In this document: positions 34,313 to 46,000 of the stretch, in pieces
Numbering within the stretch: the stretch's first letter is position 1
Layout of the letters: every line of letters begins with the position of its first letter
NCBI GenBank assembly: GCA_033064195.1
Contig: JARBJD010000160.1
Span: 1 to 64,000 of the forward strand
Direction of reading: 5' to 3'
Length of the DNA stretch: 64,000 nt
Source of the DNA: Blattamonas nauphoetae
Taxonomy: Eukaryota; Preaxostyla; Oxymonadida
The notes under the pieces: generated by a model
Database searches by the model: none
What the model was told of the DNA's origin: nothing
The model's input: the letters and a program-made list of their open reading frames with translations, nothing else
Translations under genes and position numbers: made by a program

Positions 34313-34391
34313 AATGCTTCCCGCTTGCTCTGTGTTGACACTTTGGTGTGCTCCTTTCTTCATTTTCATTCTCGTTTTCGACTCTTTCTTT
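34311..34391 (+). repeat. truncated 3'-flank cassette
   Basis: CTTCAATGCTTCCC through TTTTCGACTCTTTCTTT, homologous to 28202-28282 and 36722-36802. Confidence 0.7.
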
Positions 34392-35271
34392 ATGATTTGT
34401 CCCAATAATTTTGAAAGAATCCATCCGTTTCACTGGTCTTTCTATCAAATTCTGTCTATTCTTGTTCCAGGAACAGATTAAAGTCCTCAATCTCCACGGA
34501 TATCTTCTCTCAAAACTTCGTTTCTACACATCCTCTTTTCAAGCACTGACTCTCCAACCTTCATTGTGACCTCACTGCTCCACCTTTGATAAACTGCGTT
34601 CCACTCAGATCGATGTACATCAAGTCACATGTGTGAAGATCGGGTGTGCTCTTTTCACTTTCTTTGAAACTCGTAGCACCTGAAAGCGGATTCTCTTTTT
34701 CCATGACGGTTACTCTTGGAGATTAAGATAATGATGTCCCAATGTCTCTTCACCAGTGTCAAACAGACATATACAACCTGTTTGTTCTCAATTATCTCTC
34801 ATAATTTCAGATAGACAAAGGAAAGGAGTGTTCAGGACACGATCGATGATGATCTTGCCAGATGGGTGCAAACATGTGTCCAATTCAAGAAAAAATACTT
34901 GTACTCCTGGGTTCATGCAGAAATCTAATTTCAACTGATAATTCAAGTGCAATAGAGCATTTTCGAGACTATTGAGTATTTTGCCTCTATTTCTTCACAA
35001 TACATCTTATCCGTACTCTCCATTGTAGAACCTTCTTTTTTCACATTGTCTCACCTCATGATCTTCTCTCATCTGTTTTTGAAACAATAAATGTGTTCAA
35101 TTGGCGTTTCAAAAAAGTGTCGTTTCTCGTCACGATCGAAGCTCAATTTCGAAACAAACCCCTTTTCCATCATATTTGAGTGATTTTAAGAATTTGGAGA
35201 AAAATAAAAAAAGTGAAACCATCCATAGTGTTTTGGCTCTTTTCAAAATTATTGGGACATTTGTTTTCTCC
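34392..35271. other. no gene recognised
   Basis: AT-rich spacer of about 880 bp. Short open frames only, no repeats linked to the rest of the window. Confidence 0.4.
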
Positions 35272-35385
35272 TCCTCAATTTTTAGTGATTCTGACCATTG
35301 TGTCTTCATCTATGCCCTTCTTTCATCCTCTTTTGTTGTCAGATATTTCTGGATCTTCTTTGTCATCCACATCATCTTCTACTTT
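35272..35385 (+). repeat. second flank cassette, upstream of copy H
   Basis: Homologous to 28305-28400 and 36832-36930. Its presence both upstream and downstream of copy H points to tandem duplication of gene-plus-flank units. Confidence 0.7.
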
Positions 35386-35584
35386 CACTCTTTTTTCAAT
35401 CGTTCACAATCTCCTTCAATTGACGTGTCAGTTGCTGCGAACGACTGGCCTGTGCAACACAAGAGCTCATGCATGCCGATGACAACAAGGTGGTGTGCGA
35501 GGGAGGACTTGGAAATGATTGTGATTTGATCGTCCCACAGCAGAGTTCTCGAATCTGAATCCCCATAATCGGTATTTGATCCCA

Positions 35585-36642
35585 ATGTCAGAAGTCTCTT
35601 CAGATGGTATCCATATTGTCTTCCTCATTCTTCCATTCGTGCTCAAGATCATTCTCCATTCCTGAACTGGTATCCGAATCAACCAGTCTCTGTCGATTCT
35701 TATTCAAAGACGTTTGTGTCACTTGCTTCGATGGTCCGAGATGGGTTTAAATTTGAGGAGTGGCATCTTCGGAAAGCATCAACGTTTTTGGAATTCGTTT
35801 ACGTGAAAATAGGCAACGTATTCAGCTTTGACACTTTGTTGAAGGCCATTGGACCCAACTCCACTGATTCTGCTGCAGTATTTATGGATTCGATGACTCT
35901 GATCTTTTCGTTGCCCCATCCATCCATTTTCCGAGAAGCACTGGCATTCTTTAACAAATCTCTCATCACGTGTTCCTATCCAACAAATACAGCAATTCTT
36001 TCTACCAACATCATTCCCAGAATCCTCTCGGCGCCTCAACTGAGGGATCTCTCACTGATCACGGATAAAGGCATCCTGAAGACTCTTCTCTGGCTTCTCA
36101 GAAACTGCTTCGAGTACAGCTCCACCAAATATCGTCACAGTTTCTCCACCACTTCCGGCACTTGCCCTCAATCATTCGGAGAGTTTGTACTTCATGATGT
36201 GTTGATCCCACTGGAACCATCTCTCGTCCAGATCAGTCGCAATCCACGCATTCTATCATGGAAAGATGAATGCGAGAAAACATTGCGATTACTACTCAAT
36301 ATCTTTGCTGTGAGTATCAAACACCAACAACCACTGGATTTTGTTTGTTCTACTCGCATCCCAATGGTCTTCCAATCACTTCTCTCAAAAGTGGAAGACG
36401 TAAACACCCATATGGATATACTGTGGAGTCTGACCCTCAAACTCAACAAATGGAAGACAGATGAAGCAGAAACTGCTGGCAAACGGAGAAGTTTGTGGCA
36501 GACACTGGAACAGGAAGGGTTCAGAGATCATCTCGAACAAACACTGCTTCACAACAAATCATCGCAGAATGGAAATACTGTGAGGATCTATTCATCCGAT
36601 CTCACGAACAATTTGGGAATGAACACTCCTCGGGTTCGATAG
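35585..36642 (+). CDS. helical-family protein, copy H
   Basis: Exon 1 35585-35606 (22 nt, MSEVSSD + 1 nt), a 41-nt phase-1 intron 35607-35647 (GTATCC...CTCAAG), exon 2 35648-36642. The product is about 338 residues: HSPFLNW, SLASMVRDGFKFEEWHLRK, FMDSMTLIFSLPHPSI, LHDVLIPLEPSLVQISRNP, HQQPLDFVCSTRIPMVF, LEQEGFRDHLEQTLLHNK, LGMNTPRVR. Intact; function unknown. Confidence 0.85.
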
Positions 36643-36668
36643 ATGAATCGCGACACGAAATGAACTCT

Positions 36669-36803
36669 GTCGCCCACCTCCCACATTTCACTCGATGTTC
36701 CGATGACATCACGTGCTGACCTTTCAATGCTTCCCACTCGCTCTGTGTTGACACTTTGGTGTGCTCCTTTCTCCATTCTCATTCTCGTCTTTGACTCTTT
36801 CTT
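36669..36803 (+). repeat. conserved 3'-flank cassette, copy H
   Basis: About 90% identical to 28149-28283 after copy G, starting 27 bp after the stop codon. Confidence 0.75.
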
Positions 36804-36831
36804 TTTGGTTCGTTTTCTCCTCTCCCATTTT

Positions 36832-36930
36832 CAGAGATTATCACTGTAGTGTCTTCCTCTCTGCCCTTCTTTCATCCTCTTCTGTTGTCAGATGTTTCTG
36901 GATCTTCATTGTCATCCACATCTTCTTCTC
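36832..36930 (+). repeat. second flank cassette, downstream of copy H
   Basis: Same sequence as 28305-28400, at the same distance from the first cassette as at copy G. Confidence 0.7.
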
Positions 36931-37368
36931 ATTTCATCAAATTGTTTTCTTCCCTCTCCATTTCCTCAAATTGACGTAGCAATGATTCTGTTTCGACATC
37001 CCACCAACAAGCATGGATCCACACACGAAGATCACCTCCGCAAGGCCGAGATTCACACACTGGCCTGGTGGAGTGGGTTCAACAATTGATTAATCGTCGA
37101 CACTCAAAATCTCCACAGCCAACATTTTCCGAGCTAGTGATAGATGTGGGACACAAAACAATTTGGAGACATAATTCGCTTTTCTACCTAAATAAGAATC
37201 AATTTCTGTTGGAGAGTGAATTACAGGTTGTAGGGAGCCTATTACACATCCTCACTAAGTATGAACTAAATTGGAGATGGTCCAAATTCTCGATCCTTTT
37301 TCCACTTTATGATGGGTCTCTCCATTTTTCAGAACTGATCATTACATCACATTACCCAAAAAAATCAT
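36931..37368. other. spacer; left part of a segmental duplicate
   Basis: From about 37135 this is homologous to 63340-63560 (AGATGTGGGAC..., TTTGGAGACATAATTC). No gene recognised. Confidence 0.45.
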
Positions 37369-37893
37369 CAATACAAACAGTAGTGAAATACAAGTGATAT
37401 GACCGAAGTCTGAGTGACGTTTCTCGCCATCTTATTGCAGAGATCTCCTCCTGTGTCATGGATCATCGTATTAACAACATGAAATCCATGCATCTGCCTA
37501 AAAATGTGAAGAGAATGAAAAGTAAGGAATAAAAATGAGAGCAAACCTGAAAAACACGGGAAATATGCTGGATCTGAACTGATTGGTGGAGTGACCAAAC
37601 TGTTCGTCTAATTTGTTGAATCAATAAAGTTTGACCGACAAACACTGAAAAATGAGGAAAAGAGGAAGAGAATGAGTGATGAAGGAGAGAGACAGATCCA
37701 TGCAAGAAAAATGAAGCAACAATTGCATTCCATAAAAGAGCGAATTGAGCTTTGATTGGTGGAAAGCATACCGGGATTGCACTGAAGTGACCATCAGGTC
37801 ATTGTCCGTGAGTGCGTTAATCTTTAAGACAGGATCCTTGAATGGGGATTTTTGAGCGGGCAAGGGGTATTTTGGATGTTTGATCCCATCCAT
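37369..37893 (-). CDS. small three-exon gene, function not recognised
   Basis: Start ATG at 37893 (MDGIKHPKYPLPAQKSPFKD, then INALTDNDLMVTSVQSR). An intron is seen at about 37645-37771, then an exon with FVGQTLLIQQIRRTVWSLHQ SVQIQHISRVF, a 49-nt intron 37498-37546, and a last exon HGFHVVNTMIHDTGG DLCNKMARNVTQ ending at 37369. The first junction does not join in frame with canonical GT/AG at the sites I picked, so one boundary is uncertain. The product would be about 115 residues, soluble and helical. A second diverged copy starts at the right edge of the window. Confidence 0.55.
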
Positions 37894-37937
37894 TATTGGG
37901 TTTCTCAATTTTTCGGACTCTTGTTATTAGGTTTGTG

Positions 37938-38561
37938 CCATGTCATCTGAGACGTGGAAGGTGAGAAGGACTGGGATATGACTTTTTCGGAGAACGGAGA
38001 TTTTGTCACATTGATTGTGGGAAGATCAGACGTTGATCCTCCTTTCTCCACTTCAAGACAATTTTTCCTTTCCGTTGACTTTTGTGGCGTGAACAGACCA
38101 GTTCACGAATTATTTTCACAAATATTAGACCTTAATTGTCAATAGATCGCTCAAAGAGGGAATTATGTCCCGAAATTGAATTATGTCCCATGTCTATGAG
38201 AGGAATTTCCGACTCACACAGAGAGGTGTCGATAACAGACAAGTCAGCACAGGACGCCCAATCCACCTTCGAAGAGCATGTGGAATGATGATCTTTCTTC
38301 TCACATCTCATATGTCTTCTCGTTTTCATAAGATCCAAAAATGGTGAATGTTCTTGAATTTGTGAGATGACAAGACGAATGATAAATCCCTGTACAAATC
38401 GATTGAAATTGTGGTTTAATTGTTGTTCGTTCCGTCAGCTCAAATTGACAGCAAGCCAGACACAGCTGGGTTTGACAGAGAGTGAAGAACAACAAATGTT
38501 CAATCTCTGCCTGAGTCTGGACAAACCTGATGATTACTGGCAATTGTCCATGAAAAAGTGA
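37938..38561 (+). CDS. possible small spliced gene, uncertain
   Basis: ATG at about 37938 gives MSSETWK followed by a donor-like GTGAGA. A terminal exon after the acceptor TTCCGTCAG at about 38440 reads LKLTASQTQLGLTESEEQQM, then FNLCLSLDKPDDYWQLSMKK, and stops at 38561. The middle exons could not be resolved, and the opposite strand is also open over part of the region. It would be divergently transcribed from the gene starting at 37893, with a shared 45-bp promoter. Confidence 0.3.
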
Positions 38562-38692
38562 TATCTGGGAAGAAGATATCAACAGAGAGGATCGACCGAT
38601 CAATCAAGTCTGATATGAGGAAGGAAGTTGGGGTCCAGATCCTGATGTCGTCATTATTCCCGTCTGTCTGTTCCTACGACAATATAAAGAGG

Positions 38693-39836
38693 CTAGTCCG
38701 AATATGTATCATAATAACTGTTATATTGTGTTGAATTTTCCGGCAGTGGGTCAACATTAGGCGTGAAACCAGGCAAACTATCATTGGTGTCGGTTGTCGA
38801 CAATTCCGTGTTATATGAGTTCGCTTCAGTCTGGTCTGCCATCAGCCAAAAGTTTTTCCTTTTGGATTCTTTCTTTTCGGGGAGAAGGAGAATGATGATC
38901 GAGAATAACTGGAAGATTACAAAATCCGCGAGGTTCATCCACGAGGAAGAAATTCTGGAAAAATGGGATAGATATGAAATGATGTATATATGGTAGAAAA
39001 AGTGAAGAGATAGCATACGCCGAACCACGTTGGTATTCATGCCAAAGAAGGCTGACGAAGTGAGGACCAAATTTGAACAAATCAATCAATGCAATTCTTA
39101 TGATCAGCTCAAGGAGACATATTCCAAGCAAAGTAAGATGTCGAAAATAGCGAGTCACGGGTTGGAGGTTGTTTCTGTTGAGTATGCAGACTGACGCTGT
39201 AAGACCAACGAGAAGAACAGTTTTCTGAGGAAATGAGATGAGGGTGAGAATGTTGTTGATTGATGTGCCTTCCGATGAGGAGTTTGGAAGGATAAGTTCC
39301 TGAAAGAGAGAGAAATAACAAAACACTCTTTCTGTAGAAATAGCGCATACAACATCTTGGAAAATGATAATGAGGCTCAAGAGGAATGTTCCAAGCAAGG
39401 CGAGGCTTGACAGGAAGAGAGTGATCTTCAGTCGTCTCCCAAGCTGAGCTTCTCTTCCACGGATCAACATTGGATTGTTTTGATTGATATATAGTGCGAA
39501 ACCCAAAAAAAGATGTGGAAATGCGTTGGAAAAGAGGAGGGCAGTTCGTGGGTTCCATCGGAAAGGTATGATGTTCGCAAAGAATTGGATAGTCGCGGAC
39601 AGAGACAATAAGAGAAGGACAAAAAATTTTGAATAATATTTCGTTTCGCGAAGGGTTCGCGCACATCGTACAAGAGCAATGATGGAGATGACTCCTGCTG
39701 CAAGGATAGAAAGAATCTTGATCCAAGCTGGAAATGACGTCTTGGTGTACAACGCTGTGAGGAATGAATAATTGATAAAACAAGTGAAACATGGCATGAG
39801 CAAATCGACAAAGAAACGATCTTTGAGTGCTGTCAT
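38693..39836 (-). CDS. seven-TM membrane protein
   Basis: ATG at 39836 (MTALKDRFFVDLLMPCFTCF). The hydrophobic segments, about seven, are separated by short basic loops (VRCARTLRETKYYSK, RGREAQLGRRLK). A 64-nt intron at 38955-39018 (GTATGC...TTCCAG) joins HEYQRGSA to ISSSWMNLADFVIFQLFSII, the last TM segment, and a hydrophilic Ser/Thr/Asp/Asn-rich tail ending in SYYDTYSD. A 51-nt in-frame stretch near 39303-39353 could be a further intron. Topology and tail resemble GPCR-like or THH1/TOM1/TOM3-type proteins; no diagnostic motif decides. Probably a plasma-membrane or endomembrane sensor or scaffold. Confidence 0.7.
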
Positions 39837-40049
39837 GAGATATGATATTTACGTTCCAGAATCAAGCTGAAAGTGGACAGTGTGAACCAACACCGGAGTT
39901 TGAGTTTAAATCTCGATCACATTCAGATAATATGAGAGAGGCAGTTGACGAGAAAAAGTGATAAAAAATGAGATCAATGCGAGCTGTGAAGTGGTGCGCA
40001 AGTGGTGTCTGAAAACTCAAAAGAATATCAAAACAGAAAAAAAAGAAAG

Positions 40050-42090
40050 TTATGAATTCAGGATCGACGAACCATCAAAAGTAAACTGTTCAGGAGAATG
40101 AATAGGCTCTTTGTGTGACACAATAACAGACGAATCTCTTGACAGCGTCGAAGATGCGCCCATCCAGAACTGAAAGTCTTGCTCCGAGAATGCAGACTCG
40201 TATGACGACGGAGAAGGTGCAATCGACAAGTTAAGGGTCCCATCATCGCCTGCACCAGAGAACGATGGATACTGCATGTTAATTGTGGGAGAGGACGACG
40301 AGAGGCTGCTCGGTGAGATGTCATGAGTGAGAGGGTAAGTATTCAATGAAAATGCATCCATTGACTGGGCAAGAGACATATTGTGGTGAGTAGAGACATG
40401 AGAACTGCCTAAACGTGCTGAATTATCCCTTTCTGAGAGGAGACGATCTGTCGACACAGACAAATGGGTTTGATGAACGGTTGACGATGGGGGAGATGTC
40501 CGTGGGTGGTATGATTGAGATAATTGCTGTTCTGCCTGTCTGGATTGTGTTCCTCCTCGGCTGATCGGGACGAAGCTCTTCGCTTGGAGATTCATGTGTG
40601 CGCCTCGAGGTGCCGACCCAGAAGAGGTCGTCGGATAAGCAGGCATCGATTGTGGCTTGGATGGTGGTGATAAAGTGATGGGATAGGGGATTGAGGGAGG
40701 AGGAGAGTTCGAAGACGAGATATCTAAAGTTCTTGAGAAAGCAAGATCAAGTGACGGATATTGTTCAGGGGATGACGCAGGAATTGATGAAGGAAGCGAA
40801 GCTGGCCCAATTCCAACCTGTTCAGGTGGTCGTCCGATCCGTTCATCCATGTTGAGTGGAATCGGTGCCTGGAACGTCATAGGAGGTGGTTGTTGATGAC
40901 TAGAAGAGTGTGGGGGAGACTGGTTTGCGGAAGGAGAATTTCTGTTGAATGACGCGCTTGGAATCGATAATATGGGACTTGGTTGAGATCTTCCATTTTG
41001 GACAATATTAGGCGCGAATCCACTGGGTTGATAAGCAAAAGGGGGGAGAATGGGAAATTGAGGGTTATATGGACCCGTAACAGTATGTTGTGGGGCGGTA
41101 TATCTTCCATTTGCCTGTGGATCTTCAAGAAGTCCTTCACCTGGCATTGGCCGTATTATATCCTTTGGGCGTCGGGCTTTGCATTCTGCAATGGTAATCT
41201 TTGGAATAAAACGGAATGAATTCACTATAAAGCCTCGTTTTGCGAGTTCTGGGCTGAAGGCGGGGAGAGATCGGTCATTTAGCTGCTCAGCGACAATCTG
41301 TGCAATTTTCTCACCTTCAAGGGTAGGCATGATTCGTATGGTTGGCTTATCCTTGATATGCGGGCTAAAAAGGCGACCTTCCAGTTCGAGAATGAGCGAG
41401 AGTTTTTTGGGGTTTTCAGGGTCGAGTTTCGAGATAACTGTGCTAACTGATGTGATAATACGTTGCCGAATATCTTTGAGCACTTTTTCGTCAGGAAGTG
41501 CTCCGTTCTTGCTCGGGTTGAGACATTTGACATCAACGAGAATCACATTGTCGAAAAATTCCGGAATGGAATAAAATGGTTGAATATCCCGATGGTTATC
41601 CTGGAAATATCGTTTCACTGTGGTGAGTGATTCACGAGTTTTGAACGTAACAAGCGTGTCACTATTCCCTCGTGGCTGGATTTCATACTCGAACGGACTT
41701 CTGGCTGAGAGCTTGCCGAGGAGCTCTGATATTTGATGTGGAGTCGCAGATGGTCCAAAATGCAAAGAGCAAGTTTCATGGTGAGGATATATCACTGGAT
41801 ATTCGCTTTGAATCTGGAAACAATCACCTGTTCCAATTAATTTGTCCATGGCCTGCTCATCTTTCGCAAGATCCTGCAAAACGAAGGTAATGAGTGGTGA
41901 TTCTTTCGAAGATTCAGTCTTATCAGTAATTACAATCCCTTTACGTGAGAAATATGACTGAATATCACAAAATCTGAGCTTCCCCTTATTCTTGACAATA
42001 TACTTTCCTGAAACGCTAAATGAGTTGAAACAGCGAACCTGGCGCCTTTCGGAACGGCTCTGAGTCAAATTGTGAAGAACTGCCGTTCAT
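40050..42090 (-). CDS. Pro/Ser-rich protein with folded N-terminal half
   Basis: Start at ATG 42090 (MNGSSSQFDSEPFRKAP + 1 nt). A 31-nt intron at 42008-42038 (GTTCGC...TTTCAG) leads to GKYIVKNKGKLRFCDIQSYF. This start is preferred because the long frame otherwise lacks an ATG. Residues ~20-330 look folded, with alternating beta and helix (LHFGPSATPHQISELLGKLS, NVILVDVKCLNP, RLFSPHIKDKPTIRIMPTLE), perhaps RRM-like modules. Residues ~330-680 are low-complexity Pro/Ser/Gln with no domain. No membrane segment. Product not recognised; an RNA-associated or scaffold protein would fit, but that is inference. Confidence 0.65.
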
Positions 42091-42427
42091 TGATCACTCA
42101 ACCCATGGATCCAGTTGTGTCACCATTGTGTGTGAAAAATTACACACACAATGATTTGACATATATATTTTGTTAATTCACAATCCATAAAGCACAGAAA
42201 GCATCACATTATATGGTGTATCGAGAAATGAGAAGAGTGAAGCGTTGGTTTACTGAAGGAAGAAAAGTAACAAATCGAGAATTAAAAATATCATCTATGG
42301 ATGAGTTACGATTCAGAATCTGAGAAAGAGGACACAAGTAATCAGATGAGACAAGGATGATGGAATAATGATTACGAAGTGTCTCCGTGACAATAATAGG
42401 GCTCGAAAAAAGGAAAATAACATAAAC
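42091..42427. other. spacer between two minus-strand genes
   Basis: AT-rich, no coding sequence. It contains the inverted word TTGTGTGTG/CACACACAA near 42123-42153 that could form a small hairpin. Confidence 0.4.
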
Positions 42428-42864
42428 TCATTGAACCATACCCTCAAAAGTGACCCAGACATGCTCATCAGGTTGAACAACGCCAGAAATGATGTCGGTT
42501 GGGTTTAGCACTTCCCCGTCATCCCGCTTGATGGCTCTATCCCAAAAAGACGAAAACGAATGATAATATGAGTCATAGATCAGACTTTGCTGGACCAAGA
42601 TTTTTGCCGTAGCTTGAATCGTAGCGAGCAACTGATGGTTTAGAAGAAGTCACAAGAATGAAGATGAGAGGATATACTGCCAACATCTGATCAATGTGAT
42701 TTGATTTGTGAACCAGTGATGGGTTAGTGAGATATTTTAGTTTGAATAGCGATGAATACGAAGAGATGAAACGAACCTCCGAGCCATCGGACTTTTTGCT
42801 GACCTGCCCCACATTGGACAAGGATGACCTTTTCCTTCACATGCACAAAGACTTTCATTGACAT
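42428..42864 (-). CDS. ~80-residue spliced gene, single small domain
   Basis: ATG at 42864 (MSMKVFVHVKEKVILVQCGA, then GQQKVRWLG). A 145-nt phase-1 intron 42632-42776 leads to VARYDSSYGKNLGPAK, and a 49-nt intron (about 42542-42590, GTCTGA...GGATAG) leads to AIKRDDGEVLNPTDIISGVV and QPDEHVWVTFEGMVQ. The three exons join into one continuous small domain of about 80 residues with the beta-strand pattern of a beta-grasp (ubiquitin-like) fold: KVFVHVKEKVILVQC, then DHVWVTF at the end. No gene shorter than this would be noticed without splicing. Family not named. Confidence 0.6.
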
Positions 42865-43021
42865 ATTGTTCTGTTTCTGTTGAGTTAAGGTCGCGTTCGC
42901 GGTTGCGAAAGAAGTAGCCCATTGGAAAATTGTGGATGATCAAAGTCCTTTCCCTCGTGTGTGGTGTCAAGCAATTCACAATAGTGTTGCAATCATGAGC
43001 TGCGTGAAAAAATGCCTTGGT

Positions 43022-46000
43022 TCATTCTAATTCATTGGTCGGTATCTGTGCTGTAGTGCAAATGGTGATGCTTTCTGGATGGCTCTCGATCTCCAAGTCC
43101 ACCTGAGTTGTGTCGACCACAACTCGTCCACAGGAGTGTATTGCATCAATAGCCACTCTGAGACACTCAATTGTCTTCCTCTCTTCTCCAACAGTCACGG
43201 CTGTCTGTTTCTTCTCTTCCCGTCTCAGATCCAGCACCCGAATCGTCTTCCCTTCCCACACAACACATCCCGCTCGTTCTTTCTCCTCCACCCACGTCCA
43301 GTTCACCCCTTCTCCATCCTCACTCCACTCCACACCATCCTTCCCGTCCACTCCGATCCATCCAACTTGCGCTGCCATCATGTGCGACAGAAAGTGGGTC
43401 CCCGATGACATTTCCGGTCTGAATTTTCCGAACCCTGTTTCAACAAGACATGCTGCGTGCGTGATGTCGTTCCAGGCGACTGGAGTGCCCAGTGAGGTTT
43501 CTCTCGTTCCCCAACGACCAAAACCAATCAAGACGAAGTTTTCGGTCGTTTCATTGCATTTTTGATTGACTTGTTTGATTTCAGCCGCCATTTGAGTTGA
43601 TGAGAGTGGATCGAACACGTCGCGGATGGGATAGACAAGGAGGAAGAGAGGAGATGAGATTTGGGGTACTCCCAACACTTTTCTGCCCGACACAACCACT
43701 CTCGATGTGTCGAGTTCGAACGCTGAGCTGAGCGTGAGTGAAGACGAACAATTGGCATCGTTCCGTTCTTTGTTCTCTCGCTCCACATCAACCAACACAA
43801 CCGAAGCTGGCGTGCTGGTCAGATCAACACAAAACGTGACGCAGACAGGCGATTTCAGAGCATCTTCCGTCTCCTCCACAATCCCTCTCACAACAGCAGG
43901 CAGGTGGAGAGGATGCGATGTGGTGAGAAGACCAGGAAATGTCAAGAGAATGGACGATTCCGCTGGAATGCCTTTGTAATACCGATTTCGACGTTGTTCC
44001 ATCCAATCCTGATACTCCGCTGTCACTCGCTCCAACACCCCATCCTGAGTGATCGTCGAAATTTTGTTTTGGGTCAGAAATGTTGGGAGGCCGAAGTGGG
44101 CGAGGAAGGATTGTGTGTTGGGGTGGAGGTTGGGAGGGAGGAAGAAGGGGAGAGTGGGTGGCGAGAGAGAAGAAGGAGGAGGGGTTGGGGGGATGGAGAG
44201 TGGAGATGCTGTGATTCCACGACACAGGCTTCCGTTTTGATGAGGCATTGGAGGTGGCGATTGATACACAAAGCGAGTCGGTGTTGGATGAAGAACAGGA
44301 ACGAGAGATGACGGTGGAAGCGTCGTCGAGAAAGACGAGACCGACTCCGAGCTCGACGATGACTCCGAATGCCCCTTCTCCCCATCCCGTCCCACACTCT
44401 CCATCACCTCCATCCCAGACACCGACACACGACTCATCTGATGCCGTCTTTGCTGAGATGGGGAGAAGGACGGGGTGACCGTGTCCCTCCTCGCTGTGGG
44501 CGGGCTGATGTGCTGTATCCTTCCCATCGATGGAGACATCGACCTGTTCGTCGCGTCGTTCTGAGGATTCGTCCGTGTTGGTGTTGTCCTTCCCAGACGA
44601 TCCAAAAGCGACAAAAAGTGGGTCGTACAGGATTGGTCGGCGTGGAGATCCATCGCAGTGATTGTTTGTTGTGTTGCTTTGAAGTAATCTGCGTCGGATA
44701 AAAGAAAGGAGACGCCGGGTTCCGAAGGACAGAAACGGAATTCGTTCTGTGTTGTGTGATGGGAATCGGAGGTGTTCAGAAGATTGGGTGACAATCCAAC
44801 AGACATCTGCGTGACCCCGTCTGTCACTTTCATTCCTTTTGAGGAAGGAAGAGGGAAGAAGTTGAGAGAGTGGCAGGTGCAGCTGAGGTCGGGATAGAAG
44901 AGGGAGGAGTTGGAGTGGACTCGTCCAGGCACTTCAGACACAACAACGGCCAGTTCCTCAGCGCCCACACTCACTCCACTGCTTCCCAAGACAGCTCTCG
45001 TCGTCTGATAGAACAGCGACGCAAACACAAGTCGAACAGCGATCGAAACTATTGCCACCCGCTCAGCCACACCCACTCCCCCATTCCCAACAAGAAACGA
45101 GCTGTACAGACCAGTTGTGTCCACCACTCCCGAATCTTCCAACACAGACGAAGCTCGGATGTGGACAGGTTTGTCAACTGACACCAAAAAAGCGCTCAGA
45201 GCATTCTCGACAGCAGTGTTGAGACGAGTGCCGACGAAACACGCAGAGATGAGACTGTCAGTCCACGCACTGGACAGATCACTCTGAGCGAAGAAGTTCA
45301 ATCGATTCGTGTCGACGAACTCGCGGAACACGCTCGTTGTCAGGACGAGAGAACGAGCTGTGCGGAGTGTGTGTCCAGCCTTGTTTCTCTTTCGACTTCT
45401 TCGTTGAATGTCGTTCGGTCGACAGATGTCGCTTTGTGCTCCCCCACTCACAATCTCTTCAATCCTTCTCTCAATCCGACTTCTCAGCCCATCCAGAAAG
45501 ATCAGACGATGGGCCAACGCCCCAACACTTCCCACGCCAAACGTGAGAAGGCCAGTCGTCGATCCGAGCAGCGCTTTCGAGAAGTTCAGAGCAAGTCCCA
45601 TTGTTCTCTCTGCTTCGTACTGTCGAAGGGCGTCGACCACAAACTCCCTCAACTGAGTCCCATCTTCTCCAAACGAATCGCTCTCAAAATCCCGCAAATA
45701 CAACGACACCCCAAACTCGCCTTTTCCAAACAACCAGTTCGAGAAGTGGTTACACGACGCATGAAACACCAGCGACGCCATCGGGATCTTCCCCACAAGA
45801 TTGATCAACGAGAGGCAGTCTGTGGCAGGGATCGTGTTTGGGAGTGGGAGACATGTGGATGGGTCCACAGCAACGAATTCTGGGCCGAGAAAGACGAAGC
45901 GATCGAGAAACATGGAAAGGGTTGGTGCGAGTGGTGTTTTGCTCTTTTCCACAAACAGGCAATTCGGGTATTTTGTGGCTTCTGTCTTGACTTCTGCTGT

